Of a stretch of DNA of 64,000 bases, positions 25,451 through 36,687 are shown piece by piece. A program made the translations under genes and the position numbers. This stretch comes from Trujillonella endophytica. Its GTDB lineage: Bacteria > Actinomycetota > Actinomycetes > Mycobacteriales > Geodermatophilaceae. The notes under the pieces were generated by a model. That model did not search any database, was not told the origin of the DNA, and was given only the letters and a program-made list of their open reading frames with translations. Positions within the stretch are counted from its first letter, which is position 1. Each line of letters starts with the position of its first letter. The DNA lies in NCBI RefSeq assembly GCF_900110555.1, contig NZ_FOEE01000006.1:62001-126000 (forward strand). The letters are read 5' to 3'.

Positions 25451-26628
25451 CGGGGACCCCCTCCGGTGCCGTTCCCGAGGGCCGGGTCCAGGGCGGCCGC
25501 CAGCGCCGCGGCCAGGTCGGCCACGACGTCGGCGGTGTCCTCGATGCCGCAGGAGAACCGCACGAACCCCGGCGGGACGTCGTCCCCACCCCACTGGGCG
25601 CGCCGGTCCACCGTGCTGTGCAGCCCGCCGAAGCTGGTCGCCGCGGCCCACAGCCGGCTCGCGGCCACCAGGCGGGCGACGGCGTCCTCGCCGGGCAGCA
25701 CCGCGGACACGACCCCGTTGGGCCGCAGCATCTGGCGGGCGGCCAGCTCGGCCGACGGGTCGCCGGCGAGCCACGGCCAGCGGACGCCGCTCACGCCCGG
25801 GGTGGCGGACAGCAGCTCCGCGACGGCCCGGGCGTTGTCGGCCTGCCGACCCAGGCGCAGGTCCAGCGTCGCCATCGAGCGGTGACCGAGCCACGCCTCG
25901 AAGGGGCCGGGCGTGCCCCCGGTGCGGTCGCGCCAGCCCTTGAGCCGGTCGTACACGGCGTCGTCGGCCGTGCTGACGTGGCCGAGCAGCAGGTCGCTGT
26001 GCCCGGTGAGCGCCTTGGTGTCCGAGCCGACGGTGAGGTCGGCACCGAGCGCGAGGGGGCGCTGCCCCAGCGGCGTCGCGGTGGTGTTGTCGACGACGAG
26101 CAGCGCGCCGGCCGCCCGGGTGGCGCGCGCGACCGCCGCGATGTCGCAGACGTCGAGGGTCGGGTTGCTCGGCGTCTCCAGGAGCACCAGCCGGGCACCG
26201 TCGAGGCCGCCGCGCGCCGCGACCGCCCCGATCTCGAGGGTCGGCACGTACTCCACCCGCAGCCCGAGGCGGTCGAGGTCCTCGCGGCCGAGCACCCGGG
26301 TGGCGTAGTAGCCGTCCGCGGGCAGGACGACGCGGTCGCCGGCGGCGGCCAGGGCCAGGACGGCGGCGCTGACGGCGGCCATGCCGGTGGCGAAGGACAG
26401 GCACCGGCCGCCGTCGAGCTCGCCGAGCGCGGCCTCCAGCACCCGCAGCGTCGGGTGCTCGGTGCGGGCGTAGGCGTCGGCACCGCCGGCGCGCGGGGGG
26501 TGGTCGCCCAGGTGGAACGGCGCGGCGAAGACCGGCGAGGGGCGCAGCGGCGCGCCGGGGACGACGGGCTCCTCCCCCGCGCGCACCGACCGGGTGCCGT
26601 CCCCCCACCGGGGAGCGGGTGCGCTCAC
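25447..26628 (-). CDS. Trans-sulfuration (Cys/Met metabolism) PLP-dependent enzyme
   Basis: A 393-residue cystathionine gamma-synthase/gamma-lyase family enzyme. It shows [13 protein letters not shown] (phosphate-binding), [41 protein letters not shown] and the PLP-lysine motif [14 protein letters not shown]. Which reaction it catalyses (cystathionine formation, cleavage or methionine gamma-lysis) cannot be settled from sequence alone. GTG 26628 overlaps the gpsA stop by 4 bases. The company of plsC and gpsA gives no hint of its role. Confidence 0.88.
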   Translation of the reverse strand: MSAPAPRWGDGTRSVRAGEEPVVPGAPLRPSPVFAAPFHLGDHPPRAGGADAYARTEHPTLRVLEAALGELDGGRCLSFATGMAAVSAAVLALAAAGDRVVLPADGYYATRVLGREDLDRLGLRVEYVPTLEIGAVAARGGLDGARLVLLETPSNPTLDVCDIAAVARATRAAGALLVVDNTTATPLGQRPLALGADLTVGSDTKALTGHSDLLLGHVSTADDAVYDRLKGWRDRTGGTPGPFEAWLGHRSMATLDLRLGRQADNARAVAELLSATPGVSGVRWPWLAGDPSAELAARQMLRPNGVVSAVLPGEDAVARLVAASRLWAAATSFGGLHSTVDRRAQWGGDDVPPGFVRFSCGIEDTADVVADLAAALAAALDPALGNGTGGGPR

Positions 26629-27629
26629 TCGGCCTTGGCCTCTCGCGACATGATCTCCTTGACCATCTGCGCGGCGGTCACGCCCTCGTGGCAGACCCGG
26701 ACGACGGCCTCGGTGATGGGCATCTCCACGCCGTGGGCCAGGCCGAGCTCCAGGACCGGCCGGCAGCTCTTGACCCCCTCGGCGGTCTGGCGAGTGCTGC
26801 GCTGCACCTCCTCCAGGGACATCCCGCGGCCGAGCTTCTCGCCGAAGGTGCGGTTGCGCGACAGCGGCGAGCTGCACGTGGCCACGAGGTCGCCCAGGCC
26901 CGCCAGCCCCGCGAAGGTGGTGAGCTCCGCGCCCAGGGCGGAGCCCAGCCGCGCGGTCTCGGCCAGGCCCCGGGTGATGAGGGAGGCGCGGGTGTTGTCC
27001 CCGAAGCCCATGCCCTCGGCCACGCCGCAGGCCAGCGCGATGACGTTCTTGACGGCCCCGCCGAGCTCGCAGCCCACCATGTCGGTATTGGTGTAGGGCC
27101 GGAAGTAGGCGGTCAGGCACGCCGCCTGGATCGCCGCGGCCCGCTGGTGGTCGGGGCAGGCGATCACGGTGGCCGCGGGCTGCTCCTCGGCGATCTCGCG
27201 GGCGAGGTTCGGCCCCGACAGCACGGCCACCCGGTCCGCCCCGGCCCCGGTCACCTCGCAGATCACCTCGCTCATCCGCTTCGTCGTGCCCAGCTCGATG
27301 CCCTTCATCAGCGACAGCAGGCTGGCGTCGGGCGGGAGCAGCGGGGTCCAGGCGGTGAGGTTCTCCCGCAGCGACTGCGAGGGCACCGCGAGGACCACGA
27401 CGGAGGCGCCGTCGAGGGCCTCGGCGGCGTCGGTCGTGGCCCGCAGCGACTCCGGCAGCCGCACCCCCGGCAGGTAGTCGGCGTTCTCCCGGTCGGCCGT
27501 GATCGCGGCGGCCAGTTCGGGCCGGCGGGCGTGCAGGGTCACCGCGCAGCCGGCGTCGGCCAGCACCTTGGCGAACGTCGTCCCCCACGAGCCGGCGCCC
27601 AGGACGGCCGCCCGGACGGCGCCGGTCAC
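26625..27629 (-). CDS. gpsA: Glycerol-3-phosphate dehydrogenase [NAD(P)+]
   Basis: Reduces dihydroxyacetone phosphate to sn-glycerol 3-phosphate, the backbone for phospholipids. The 334-residue protein starts with the dinucleotide loop [17 protein letters not shown], and has [12 protein letters not shown], the catalytic Lys in [16 protein letters not shown] and the [14 protein letters not shown] segment. GTG 27629 overlaps the plsC stop by 4 bases. Being translated right after an acyltransferase fits one pathway: GpsA makes the acceptor that PlsC-type enzymes acylate. Confidence 0.97.
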   Translation of the reverse strand: MTGAVRAAVLGAGSWGTTFAKVLADAGCAVTLHARRPELAAAITADRENADYLPGVRLPESLRATTDAAEALDGASVVVLAVPSQSLRENLTAWTPLLPPDASLLSLMKGIELGTTKRMSEVICEVTGAGADRVAVLSGPNLAREIAEEQPAATVIACPDHQRAAAIQAACLTAYFRPYTNTDMVGCELGGAVKNVIALACGVAEGMGFGDNTRASLITRGLAETARLGSALGAELTTFAGLAGLGDLVATCSSPLSRNRTFGEKLGRGMSLEEVQRSTRQTAEGVKSCRPVLELGLAHGVEMPITEAVVRVCHEGVTAAQMVKEIMSREAKAE

Positions 27630-28453
27630 GCGGCGTTCCCCGGCAGGTCGCCCGGCAGCGAGCGGCGGGGACGCGGGGAGAAGCCGGCCGGGGCCGGCTC
27701 TCCGCGGAGCTCGGCGAGTTGGTCGCGCACCCGGCCCATGATGAGGTCGGTGGTCTCGCGCAGCAGGTCGGGCGACAGGGCGCGGCCCGCGCGCACCTGC
27801 GCGCGCAGGACGTCGAGGTCGACCGGATGGCCGACCAGGTAGTCCGCCGGCTGCCGCGGACGCAGCCGCAGCTTCTTGGCGTGGTAGTCGTGCACCCGCT
27901 GGGGCCCCCACTGCGCGACCGGGACGACGGCCGCGTCGGTGGTCAGCGCCAGGCGCGCGACCCCCGTCCGCGCCTGCATCGGCCACCAGTCCGGATCCCG
28001 GGTGACCGAGCCCTCGGGGTAGATCACCACCAGGTTGCCCGCCTGCAGGTCCGCCCGGGCCGTGGCCAGGGAGCCGGCGGCGTCGGTGGAGTCGCGGGCG
28101 ACGGGGATCTGCCCGGCGTGCCGCAGGATCGTCCCTGCCAGGCCCTTGAAGACCGACTGCTTGGCGAGGAAGTGCGGCACGCGGCCGGCGTCCCAGACCA
28201 GCCGGGCGCACGACAGGGGGTCCATCACCGAGACGTGGTTGGCGACGAGCAGCACCGGCCCCGTGGCCGGCACCCGCTCCGGGTGCCGGTACCGCAGCTT
28301 GAACAGCAGGGACGCCGTGGGGTAGATGACGACGACCGCCAGCCGCAGCGACCACGGGATGCGGCCGCGGGTCTGCCGCTTCGGCGGCCGGCGCGCGGCG
28401 CTCGTCGCGACGGCCCGCTGCCCCGCCGTCTCCGGGGACGACTCCTGCGTCAC
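27626..28453 (-). CDS. 1-acyl-glycerol-3-phosphate acyltransferase family protein
   Basis: A 275-residue PlsC-family acyltransferase for phospholipid synthesis. Motif I is [10 protein letters not shown] (HX4D), followed by LAKQSVFKG, the glycerol-phosphate-binding [14 protein letters not shown] and VVPVAQWG. A membrane-associated helix lies near residue 40 ([16 protein letters not shown]). GTG 28453 is chosen for its GGGAGAGG site on the leftward strand; ATG 28486 in frame would add 11 residues. It heads a four-gene leftward operon and is divergent from cofC. Confidence 0.9.
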   Translation of the reverse strand: MTQESSPETAGQRAVATSAARRPPKRQTRGRIPWSLRLAVVVIYPTASLLFKLRYRHPERVPATGPVLLVANHVSVMDPLSCARLVWDAGRVPHFLAKQSVFKGLAGTILRHAGQIPVARDSTDAAGSLATARADLQAGNLVVIYPEGSVTRDPDWWPMQARTGVARLALTTDAAVVPVAQWGPQRVHDYHAKKLRLRPRQPADYLVGHPVDLDVLRAQVRAGRALSPDLLRETTDLIMGRVRDQLAELRGEPAPAGFSPRPRRSLPGDLPGNAA

Positions 28454-28564
28454 CGGCACCCCTCTCCCTCGTGTGATCCGCACCATGATCGACCCTGCCG
28501 CGCGCCCGGCGGGCCACCGGGTCCTCCCGCGCGCCGCCGTCCGCCCGGCCGGTGTGCTCACATT

Positions 28565-29215
28565 GTGGCCGTGGAGTGGTCCGTCGTCGTCCCCGCCAAG
28601 CGGCTGGCGGTGGCCAAGACGCGCCTGTCCCCGCTGACCGCGCCCGACGGCGCGCTGCACGCCGAACTGGTGCTCGCGCTGCTCGCCGACACCGTGAGCG
28701 CCGCCCTGGCCGCGGCCGCGGAGGACGCGGTGGTGGCCGACGTCGTCGTCGTCACCGACGATCCGCGGGCCGCGGAACTGGTCGCGCGCCTGGGCGCGCG
28801 CACGGTGCCCGACGAGCCCGACCGCGGCCTGAACGCCGCCCTCGCCCACGGCGCCCGGGCCGCGCGGACGGCGGCGGTCGCCGCCCTCTCCTCGGACCTG
28901 CCCGCGCTGCGCCCGGCCGAGCTCGGCGAGGCCCTGCGGGCAGCGACCGGGCACGCCCGCTGCCTGGTGGCCGACGCCGTGGGCACCGGCACCACCCTGC
29001 TGACCGCGCGCGACGGCGACCTCGCCCCCCGGTTCGGGCCGGGGTCGGCGGCCGTCCACGCCGCGGAGGGCGCCCGCCCGCTGCCCGGTGACCGGCCGGG
29101 GCTGCGCCGCGACGTCGACACCCCCGACGACCTCGCCGCGGCGGTGCGGCTGGGTGTCGGACGCCACACCGCCGCCCTGCTGGGCCGCCTGTCGCTGCCG
29201 GCGCCCCCTCGCTGA
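28565..29215 (+). CDS. cofC: 2-phospho-L-lactate (or phosphoenolpyruvate) guanylyltransferase
   Basis: A 216-residue nucleotidyltransferase of coenzyme F420 synthesis (CofC/FbiD). It joins GTP to 2-phospholactate, or to phosphoenolpyruvate in mycobacteria. Visible are [57 protein letters not shown] and the C-terminal [15 protein letters not shown] 28565 is the only sensible start; the open frame upstream is antisense to plsC. It stands alone, 57 bases before ppk. The other F420 genes (fbiA, fbiB, fbiC) are not in the window. Confidence 0.93.
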   Translation: MAVEWSVVVPAKRLAVAKTRLSPLTAPDGALHAELVLALLADTVSAALAAAAEDAVVADVVVVTDDPRAAELVARLGARTVPDEPDRGLNAALAHGARAARTAAVAALSSDLPALRPAELGEALRAATGHARCLVADAVGTGTTLLTARDGDLAPRFGPGSAAVHAAEGARPLPGDRPGLRRDVDTPDDLAAAVRLGVGRHTAALLGRLSLPAPPR

Positions 29216-29272
29216 CCAGCGGGGACGCCGTCCCGTCGCTCGCCGTTCACCTTCCTGCGGCACGATGACGCC

Positions 29273-31357
29273 GTGGCCGAGACGACGACGACCGAGCCCT
29301 CCGCCGCGCGCGCCGAGCTGCCTCCCGACCGCTTCCTCAACCGGGAGCTGTCGTGGCTGGACTTCAACGCGCGGGTGCTCGAGCTCGCGGAGGACGACAC
29401 GCAGCCGCTGCTGGAGCGGATGAAGTTCCTGGCCATCTTCGCCAGCAACCTCGACGAGTTCTACATGGTCCGGATCGCCGGGCTGAAGCGGCGGCAGAGC
29501 ACCGGTCTGACCGTCCGCTCCCCCGACGGGCTGACCGTGCGCGAGCAGCTGGCACGGGTCACCACGCGCACGCAGCAGCTCGTGCACCGGCACGCCGACT
29601 GCTTCGCCGGTGACGTCCGGCCGCTGCTGGAGGAGGCCGGGATCCGCATCGTGCACTGGGACGCCCTGTCCGACGCCGACGCGCTGCGGCTGCGCGAGTA
29701 CTTCCGCGACCAGATCTTCCCGGTGCTGACCCCGCTCGCGGTCGACCCGGCGCACCCCTTCCCCTACATCAGCGGCCTGTCGCTGAACCTCGCCGTGTCG
29801 GTCCGCGATCCGGACACCGGTGCCCCGCGGTTCGCCCGGCTGAAGGTGCCCAACAACGTGCCGCGCTTCGTCCAGGTCTCCCTGGCCGAGTCCCTGGCCA
29901 CGTTCCTCCCGCTGGAGGACCTGATCGCCGCGCACCTGCCGGCCCTGTTCCCCGGGCTGGACGTGCTGGACCACCACCTGTTCCGGGTGACCCGCAACGC
30001 CGACCTGGAGGTCGAGGAGGACCGCGACGAGGACCTGCTGCAGGCGCTTGAGCGCGAGCTGGCCCGCCGCCGGTTCGGCCCGGCGGTGCGGCTGGAGGTC
30101 CACGAGACGATGGACCCGCGCATCCTCGACGTGCTCGTGTCGGAGCTGGAGGTCAGCCGCACCGACGTCGTCACCGTGCCGGGGCTGCTCGACCTGGCCG
30201 CGCTGATGGCGCTCTACGAGCTCGACCGCCCCGAGCTCAAGGACGAGCCGTTCGTCCCGGCCACCCATCCCCGCCTGTCCGAGGGCGAGACGCCCAAGAG
30301 CGTGTTCGCGACGCTGCGCGAGGGCGACGTGCTGGTCCACCACCCCTACCACTCGTTCGCGACCAGCGTGCAGCGCTTCATCGAGCAGGCGGCGGCCGAT
30401 CCGGACGTGCTGGCGATCAAGCAGACGCTGTACCGCACGTCCGGCGACTCCCCCATCGTCAACGCGCTGATCGACGCGGCCGAGGCGGGCAAGCAGGTCG
30501 TCGTCCTCGTCGAGATCAAGGCGCGCTTCGACGAGGAGGCCAACATCTCCTGGGCCCGCGAGCTGGAGCGGGCCGGCTGCCACGTCGTCTACGGCCTGGT
30601 GGGGCTCAAGACGCACTGCAAGACCGCGCTCGTGGTGCGCCGCGAGGGCGGCGTGATCCGCCGCTACTGCCACATCGGCACGGGCAACTACAACCCGAAG
30701 ACGGCGCGCCTGTACGAGGACCTCGGCATCCTCACCGCCGACCCGCGGGTGGGCGCGGACCTGACCGACCTGTTCAACACGCTCACCGGCTACTCCCGCC
30801 AGACGGCGTACCGGCAGCTCATGGTCGCCCCGCACGGCGTCCGGACCGGGCTGGTGGAGAAGATCCGGCGCGAGGCGCGGCTGGCCACGGAGGGCCGCCC
30901 CGCCGGCATCCGCTTCAAGGTGAACTCGCTGGTCGACGAGAAGGTCATCGACGCCCTCTACGACGCCTCCTGCGCCGGGGTCCCGGTGGAGCTGTTCATC
31001 CGCGGCATCTGCACGCTGCGCCCCGGGGTTCCCGGCCTGTCGGAGAACGTGCGGGTGCGATCGATCGTGGGCCGCTTCCTGGAGCACTCGCGGGTGTTCT
31101 CCTTCGGCAACGCCGGCGAGGGCGACTGGTGGATCGGGAGCGCCGACCTCATGCACCGCAACCTCGACCGCCGCGTGGAGGTGCTGCTGCGGGTCTCCGA
31201 CGAGGGCGCCCAGCGGCAGCTGCAAGCAATGTTCGACTCCGCCATGGCCCCTGACGTGCGCTGCTGGGAGCTCGGCCCCGACGCGCAGTGGACCCGCCGG
31301 GAGGGCCGCGACCACCAGGCGGAGCTGGTCGCCTCCGTCGCCGAGCAGGTCGGCTGA
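29273..31357 (+). CDS. ppk: Polyphosphate kinase 1
   Basis: A 694-residue enzyme that reversibly makes polyphosphate from ATP. It begins after a short head with [20 protein letters not shown] (N domain). The two phospholipase-D-like C domains hold [15 protein letters not shown], the autophosphorylated His in [21 protein letters not shown] and the second site around [16 protein letters not shown]. Length is normal. Its stop is followed by 1 base and the GTG of the mutT1-like gene, so the pair is coupled as in mycobacteria. Confidence 0.98.
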   Translation: MAETTTTEPSAARAELPPDRFLNRELSWLDFNARVLELAEDDTQPLLERMKFLAIFASNLDEFYMVRIAGLKRRQSTGLTVRSPDGLTVREQLARVTTRTQQLVHRHADCFAGDVRPLLEEAGIRIVHWDALSDADALRLREYFRDQIFPVLTPLAVDPAHPFPYISGLSLNLAVSVRDPDTGAPRFARLKVPNNVPRFVQVSLAESLATFLPLEDLIAAHLPALFPGLDVLDHHLFRVTRNADLEVEEDRDEDLLQALERELARRRFGPAVRLEVHETMDPRILDVLVSELEVSRTDVVTVPGLLDLAALMALYELDRPELKDEPFVPATHPRLSEGETPKSVFATLREGDVLVHHPYHSFATSVQRFIEQAAADPDVLAIKQTLYRTSGDSPIVNALIDAAEAGKQVVVLVEIKARFDEEANISWARELERAGCHVVYGLVGLKTHCKTALVVRREGGVIRRYCHIGTGNYNPKTARLYEDLGILTADPRVGADLTDLFNTLTGYSRQTAYRQLMVAPHGVRTGLVEKIRREARLATEGRPAGIRFKVNSLVDEKVIDALYDASCAGVPVELFIRGICTLRPGVPGLSENVRVRSIVGRFLEHSRVFSFGNAGEGDWWIGSADLMHRNLDRRVEVLLRVSDEGAQRQLQAMFDSAMAPDVRCWELGPDAQWTRREGRDHQAELVASVAEQVG

Positions 31358-31358
31358 G

Positions 31359-32288
31359 GTGGCCCCCGGGGAGGGCGGCATGCTCGTCGCGGCCGCGGGG
31401 GGCGCGGTCTGGCGGACGACGGCGGACGGCGGGATCGAGACCGCGGTGGTGCACCGCCCGCGCTACGACGACTGGTCGCTGCCGAAGGGCAAGCACGACG
31501 AGGGTGAGGCGCTGGTCGAGACCGCCGTCCGCGAGGTGGGCGAGGAGACCGGCCTGTCCGTCGTCGTCGGCCGGCGCAGCGTGCAGACGGAGTACGCCGT
31601 CGAGGCGGGCACGAAGCGGGTCGACTACTGGCTGATGGAGGCCGTCGGCGGCCGGTTCGAGCCCGGCGCGGAGACCGACGAGCTGCGCTGGCTGCCGGTC
31701 GACGACGCCGCCGCGCTGATGACCCACGACCACGACCGCGCGGTGCTGGCCGACCTGGCGCGGACCGACGTCCCACGGGCCCCGACGCTGCTGCTGGTGC
31801 GGCACAGCCGCGCCGGCAGCCGGTCGGACTGGGACGGCGACGACGACCTGCGCCCGCTCGACGGCAAGGGGCGCCGCCAGGCCCGCCGGCTGGCCGAGGT
31901 GCTGCCGCTGTTCGCGCCGACGGCGGTGCTCTCGGCGGAGCGGACCCGGTGCCGGGAGACCGTCGAGCCGCTGGCCGCGGCGCTCGGGCTGCCGGTGCAG
32001 GCGCTGCCCGAGGTCGGCGAGGAGGAGTTCGCCGCCGATCCGCAGGCGGGGCTGGCCGCCGTCGAGCGCTTCCTGGAACCCCGCCCGGCGCCCGGGGTCA
32101 CCGTGGTGTGCAGCCAGGGCGGGGCGATCCCCTCGATCCTGATGAGCCTGGGGGTCCGCTGGGCCGGCGTCGCCGGGGCCCTGTGGCCGCCTGCGGCCAA
32201 GGGCAGCACCTGGGTCCTGGGCGGGCACGCGGGCGGGCTGCTCGCCGACTACTACCGCAACTTCGACCCCGAGACCGTCGAGGAGTAG
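31359..32288 (+). CDS. mutT1: Nudix hydrolase with C-terminal histidine phosphatase domain (MutT1-like)
   Basis: A 309-residue two-domain protein. The N-terminal Nudix domain has an intact Nudix box (GKHDEGEALVETAVREVGEE, then TG). The C-terminal phosphoglycerate-mutase-like domain starts LLLVRHSRAGSR with the phosphorylated His, and includes SAERTRCRETVEPLA. In mycobacteria MutT1 cleans 8-oxo-dGTP and diadenosine polyphosphates and sits after ppk, as here. The expected SHGG-type histidine of the phosphatase reads SQGG, so phosphatase activity may be altered. The stop lies within the arm of a strong terminator. Confidence 0.93.
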   Translation: MAPGEGGMLVAAAGGAVWRTTADGGIETAVVHRPRYDDWSLPKGKHDEGEALVETAVREVGEETGLSVVVGRRSVQTEYAVEAGTKRVDYWLMEAVGGRFEPGAETDELRWLPVDDAAALMTHDHDRAVLADLARTDVPRAPTLLLVRHSRAGSRSDWDGDDDLRPLDGKGRRQARRLAEVLPLFAPTAVLSAERTRCRETVEPLAAALGLPVQALPEVGEEEFAADPQAGLAAVERFLEPRPAPGVTVVCSQGGAIPSILMSLGVRWAGVAGALWPPAAKGSTWVLGGHAGGLLADYYRNFDPETVEE

Positions 32289-32333
32289 GAGGCGATCCCC
32301 ACGTCCGGGGCGCGGACGTGGGGATCGCCTCCT
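32287..32333. terminator. Bidirectional terminator beginning at the mutT1 stop codon
   Basis: Perfect 20-base-pair stem (arms 32287-32306 and 32314-32333) with a 7-base loop; the left arm includes the last two bases of the TAG stop. It separates the rightward ppk-mutT1 pair from the leftward leuCD genes. No T tract beyond the arm. Confidence 0.9.
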
Positions 32334-32361
32334 GGGCCGCGCAGCGGCGGCCCGGCTACAG

Positions 32362-32982
32362 CTAGCCGCCGAGGACCGGCAGCGCCCGCGGCGTCCACGC
32401 CGGGCGCGCGGTCTCGTAGGCCTCGATGTCGTCGAGGTGGCGCTCGGTGAGGCCGACGTCGTCCAGCCCCTCGAGCAGCCGCCAGCGGGTGTAGTCGTCG
32501 ATCTGGAACTCGACGACGCGCTGCTCTCCCCCGGTGCCGCGCCAGCGGACCTCCTTGGCCCGCAGGTCGACGGTGACCTCGGTGGTGGGGTCGGCCTCGC
32601 TCGCCTCCCACAGCGCCTCGACGTCGGCCTGCGGGAGCAGCACGGTGAGCAGCCCGGACTTGGTCGAGTTGTTGCGGAAGATGTCGGCGAACCGCGAGCT
32701 GATGACCGCGCGGAAGCCGCCGTCCATCAGCGCCCAGACGGCGTGCTCGCGGGAGGAGCCGGTGCCGAAGTCCGGGCCGGCCACGAGCACCGAGGCGCCG
32801 GAGTACTGCGGCCGGTTGAGCACGAAGTCCGGCTCGTTGGTGCGCCAGGCCTCGAACAGCCCGTCCTCGAAGCCGGTGCGGGTGACCCGCTTGAGGTAGA
32901 CGGCCGGGATGATCTGGTCGGTGTCGACGTTGCTGCGGCGCAGCGGGGCGGCGGTGCCGGTGTGGGTGGTGAAGGCGTCCAT
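32362..32982 (-). CDS. leuD: 3-isopropylmalate dehydratase small subunit
   Basis: A 206-residue swivel domain of isopropylmalate isomerase, acting with LeuC in leucine synthesis and, with citramalate, in isoleucine synthesis. Diagnostic segments are [24 protein letters not shown] and the substrate loop [24 protein letters not shown] 32982 is 18 bases after the leuC stop, so the two are cotranscribed. Confidence 0.97.
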   Translation of the reverse strand: MDAFTTHTGTAAPLRRSNVDTDQIIPAVYLKRVTRTGFEDGLFEAWRTNEPDFVLNRPQYSGASVLVAGPDFGTGSSREHAVWALMDGGFRAVISSRFADIFRNNSTKSGLLTVLLPQADVEALWEASEADPTTEVTVDLRAKEVRWRGTGGEQRVVEFQIDDYTRWRLLEGLDDVGLTERHLDDIEAYETARPAWTPRALPVLGG

Positions 32983-33000
32983 GTCTTCGAACTCCAGCGA

Positions 33001-34413
<1,413 letters not shown>

Positions 34414-34437
34414 TGCTCGGTCCCTCCGGGGAGCGGG

Positions 34438-34481
34438 TCCCACTGGCTTCTCACACAGTGGGATGTAAGTATTGCTGTGTG
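34438..34481. promoter_or_regulatory. Operator-like inverted repeats between leuC and the IclR gene
   Basis: Two interlocked inverted repeats: TCCCACTG (34438-34445) with CAGTGGGA (34456-34463), and CACACAG (34452-34458) with CTGTGTG (34475-34481). They lie in the 65-base gap, close to the IclR start. The region is locally AT-rich (ATGTAAGTATTG). This is the likely regulator-binding site controlling leuCD and the regulator itself. Confidence 0.6.
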
Positions 34482-35180
34482 GGACAGCCTAACCCCGTTG
34501 CCGTGCTGGACAAAGCAGTGGCGATTCTCCGCGCCGTGGCCGACGAACCGGCCACGCTCGCCGAGCTCGTCGCGCGCACCGGGCTGCCCCGGGCCACCGC
34601 CCACCGCCTGGCGGTCGCGCTGGAGGGCCACCGCCTGGTCCGGCGCACGTCCGCGGGTGCGTGGGCGCCGGGCCCCGGCCTGGCCGAGCTCGGGCGCAGT
34701 GGCGCCGACCTGGGCGAGGTGGCCGGCCGGCACCTGGCGGCGCTGCGCGACGCCAGCGGCGAGAGCGCGCAGTTCTACGTGCGCGACGGCGCGGCCCGGG
34801 TGTGCCTCGCCGCCGCCGAGCGCGCCTCGGGGCTCCGCGACACCGTCCCGGTGGGCGCGCGCCTGCCCATGACGGCCGGCTCCGCGGCGCACGCGCTGCT
34901 GGCCTTCGCCCCTGCCGAGGAGGTGACGCCGCTGCTGTCGGCGGCCAGCTTCACCGCGCGCACGCTGCTCGACGTCCGCCGGCGCGGCTGGGCGCACAGC
35001 ATCGCCGAGCGCGAGCCGGGGGTGGCCTCGCTGTCCGCGCCGGTCCGCGACGCCACGGGCGGCGTCCTCGGCGCGGTGTCGATCAGCGGGCCGGTCGAGC
35101 GTCTGGGCCGCCGCCCCGCGCCCGAGGTGGTGAGCGCCGTGCTCGAGGCCGCCGGCGCGATCGGCCGCGCCGCCCGGTAA
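34479..35180 (+). CDS. ndgR: IclR family transcriptional regulator of leuCD (NdgR-like)
   Basis: A 233-residue regulator with an N-terminal winged helix-turn-helix ([20 protein letters not shown], then [20 protein letters not shown]) and a C-terminal IclR effector domain ([36 protein letters not shown]). An IclR gene divergent from leuCD is the NdgR arrangement of Streptomyces and mycobacteria, where it controls leucine genes. GTG 34479 is chosen because GTG 34458 lies inside the operator repeats; the latter would add seven residues with two cysteines (MGCKYCC), an unlikely head. Confidence 0.85.
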   Translation: MGQPNPVAVLDKAVAILRAVADEPATLAELVARTGLPRATAHRLAVALEGHRLVRRTSAGAWAPGPGLAELGRSGADLGEVAGRHLAALRDASGESAQFYVRDGAARVCLAAAERASGLRDTVPVGARLPMTAGSAAHALLAFAPAEEVTPLLSAASFTARTLLDVRRRGWAHSIAEREPGVASLSAPVRDATGGVLGAVSISGPVERLGRRPAPEVVSAVLEAAGAIGRAAR

Positions 35181-35234
35181 CGCCTGCCCTCCGACTCTTC
35201 CGCGACGCGGCCCCGGGCGCGTACACACCCCGGC

Positions 35235-36338
35235 ATGACCGAGACCGCGACCCGCGGCCGGGCCCGGCTGGCCGACCCCGGCGAGGGCATCGGCCTGGAC
35301 GAACTGGCCCTGGCCACCCGCAACCACGGGATGCCGCTGGAGGCGCTGCGCCACGACGTCACCCCGCCGGGCCTGCACTACGTGCTCACCCACTACGACA
35401 TCCCCGCCGTCGACCCCGAGCGCTGGCGGCTCGAGGTCACCGGGGCCGTGGACCGGCCGCTCGAGCTCGACCTCACCGCCCTGACGGCGCGGCCGGCACT
35501 CAGCGCCCGCGTCACCATCGAGTGCGCCGGCAACGGCCGCGCCCGGCTGCAGCCGCGGCCGGTCAGCCAGCCGTGGCTGCTGGAGGCGGTGGGCACGGCC
35601 GCCTGGACCGGCGTCCCCCTGGCGGCGGTGCTGGCCGAGGCCGGAATCACCGCGGGCGCGGTCGACGTCGTGTTCACCGGCGCCGACCACGGCGTGGAGC
35701 GGGGGGTCGAGCAGGACTACGCCCGGGCGCTGCCGCTCGCCGAGGCCCTGCGCCCCGACGTCCTGCTCGCCTGGGAGATGAACGGGGCCGCCCTGCCGCC
35801 GCAGCACGGCGCGCCGCTGCGCCTGGTCGTGCCCGGCTGGTACGGCATGGCGCACGTGAAGTGGCTGACCCGCATCGAGGTGCTCGACCGGCCGTTCGAG
35901 GGCTTCCAGAACGCGAAGGCCTACCGGCTCAAGGCCGACCTCGACGATCCGGGGACGCCGGTCGACCGGATCCGCCCGCGCGCGCTGATGGCCCCGCCCG
36001 GGTGGCCGGACTTCATGACCCGCGAGCGCTTCCTGCGCCCGGGACCGGCGACGCTGAGCGGCCGGGCGTGGTCCGGCAGGGCGCCGCTGCGCGCCGTCGA
36101 GGTCAGCACCGACGGCGGCGCGACATGGGGCGCCGCCGACCTGGCCGCCGCCGATCCGGCCGCGCCCTGGGCCTGGCGCGCGTGGACCGCCCCCTGGACG
36201 CCGGAACCCGGCCGCCACGAGCTCGTCGTCCGCGCGGTCGACGAGCTCGGCGCCCAGCCGCTGGAGCAGGAGTGGAACCGCCAGGGCATGGCCAACAACG
36301 CGGTGCAGCGCGTGCCGGTCACCGTCCTGCCGGACTAG
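35235..36338 (+). CDS. Sulfite oxidase-family molybdopterin oxidoreductase
   Basis: A 367-residue molybdopterin enzyme. The catalytic domain includes the Mo-ligand Cys in VTIECAGNGRARLQP, GADHGVERGVEQDYARALPL, GMAHVKWLTRIEV and a C-terminal Mo-co dimerisation domain (LSGRAWSGRAPLRAVEVSTD). There is no signal peptide or heme domain, so the electron acceptor is unknown; sulfite oxidation is the family's usual job, but related enzymes reduce other oxides. ATG 35235. Its TAG stop shares the bases CTAG with the convergent small membrane gene. Confidence 0.88.
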   Translation: MTETATRGRARLADPGEGIGLDELALATRNHGMPLEALRHDVTPPGLHYVLTHYDIPAVDPERWRLEVTGAVDRPLELDLTALTARPALSARVTIECAGNGRARLQPRPVSQPWLLEAVGTAAWTGVPLAAVLAEAGITAGAVDVVFTGADHGVERGVEQDYARALPLAEALRPDVLLAWEMNGAALPPQHGAPLRLVVPGWYGMAHVKWLTRIEVLDRPFEGFQNAKAYRLKADLDDPGTPVDRIRPRALMAPPGWPDFMTRERFLRPGPATLSGRAWSGRAPLRAVEVSTDGGATWGAADLAAADPAAPWAWRAWTAPWTPEPGRHELVVRAVDELGAQPLEQEWNRQGMANNAVQRVPVTVLPD

Positions 36339-36670
36339 TGCGGCGCGGCGCCGGAACCGTCGTCGGTGCCCTCGCCCGAGGCCTGCGCGTGCACCTCGGC
36401 CGGATCGACGACGATCGGCCGCAGCCACGACCACAGCGCGAACGCCCCGGCGAAGACCAGCATGGCGAGCCCGGTCCACAGGTTGGCGTTCACGCCGCCG
36501 GTCGCGGCTTCGCCGTTGTCGGAGTCGACCACGCCGTAGACGGTCAGCACGACGCCGTAGAAGCCGATGAGCGCGGCGATGATGTTGCGGACGTCGAAGG
36601 CGCCGGCGGAGTGCTTGCGCGCCGACTCCCCGCTCGGGCCGGGGCCGGCCGCGCTGGCGGAACTGCTCAT
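36335..36670 (-). CDS. Small two-helix membrane protein beside a sodium:solute symporter
   Basis: A 111-residue protein with a Ser/Ala/Gly-rich head (MSSSASAAGPGPSGES), then helices around FDVRNIIAALIGFYGVVLTVYG and ANLWTGLAMLVFAGAFALWSW, and an acidic tail. It could be a symporter accessory subunit. ATG 36670 has AGGAG at a good distance. An in-frame ATG at 36691 overlaps the symporter stop as ATGA and would add seven residues. I do not recognise a family with proven function. Confidence 0.7.
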   Translation of the reverse strand: MSSSASAAGPGPSGESARKHSAGAFDVRNIIAALIGFYGVVLTVYGVVDSDNGEAATGGVNANLWTGLAMLVFAGAFALWSWLRPIVVDPAEVHAQASGEGTDDGSGAAPH

Positions 36671-36687
36671 CGGGGGCTCCTGGGTGC

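Noticed and set aside
34458-34478. GTG 34458 as the IclR start
   Set aside because: It falls inside the operator repeats and would add a two-Cys head absent from the family; GTG 34479 fits the conserved N terminus.
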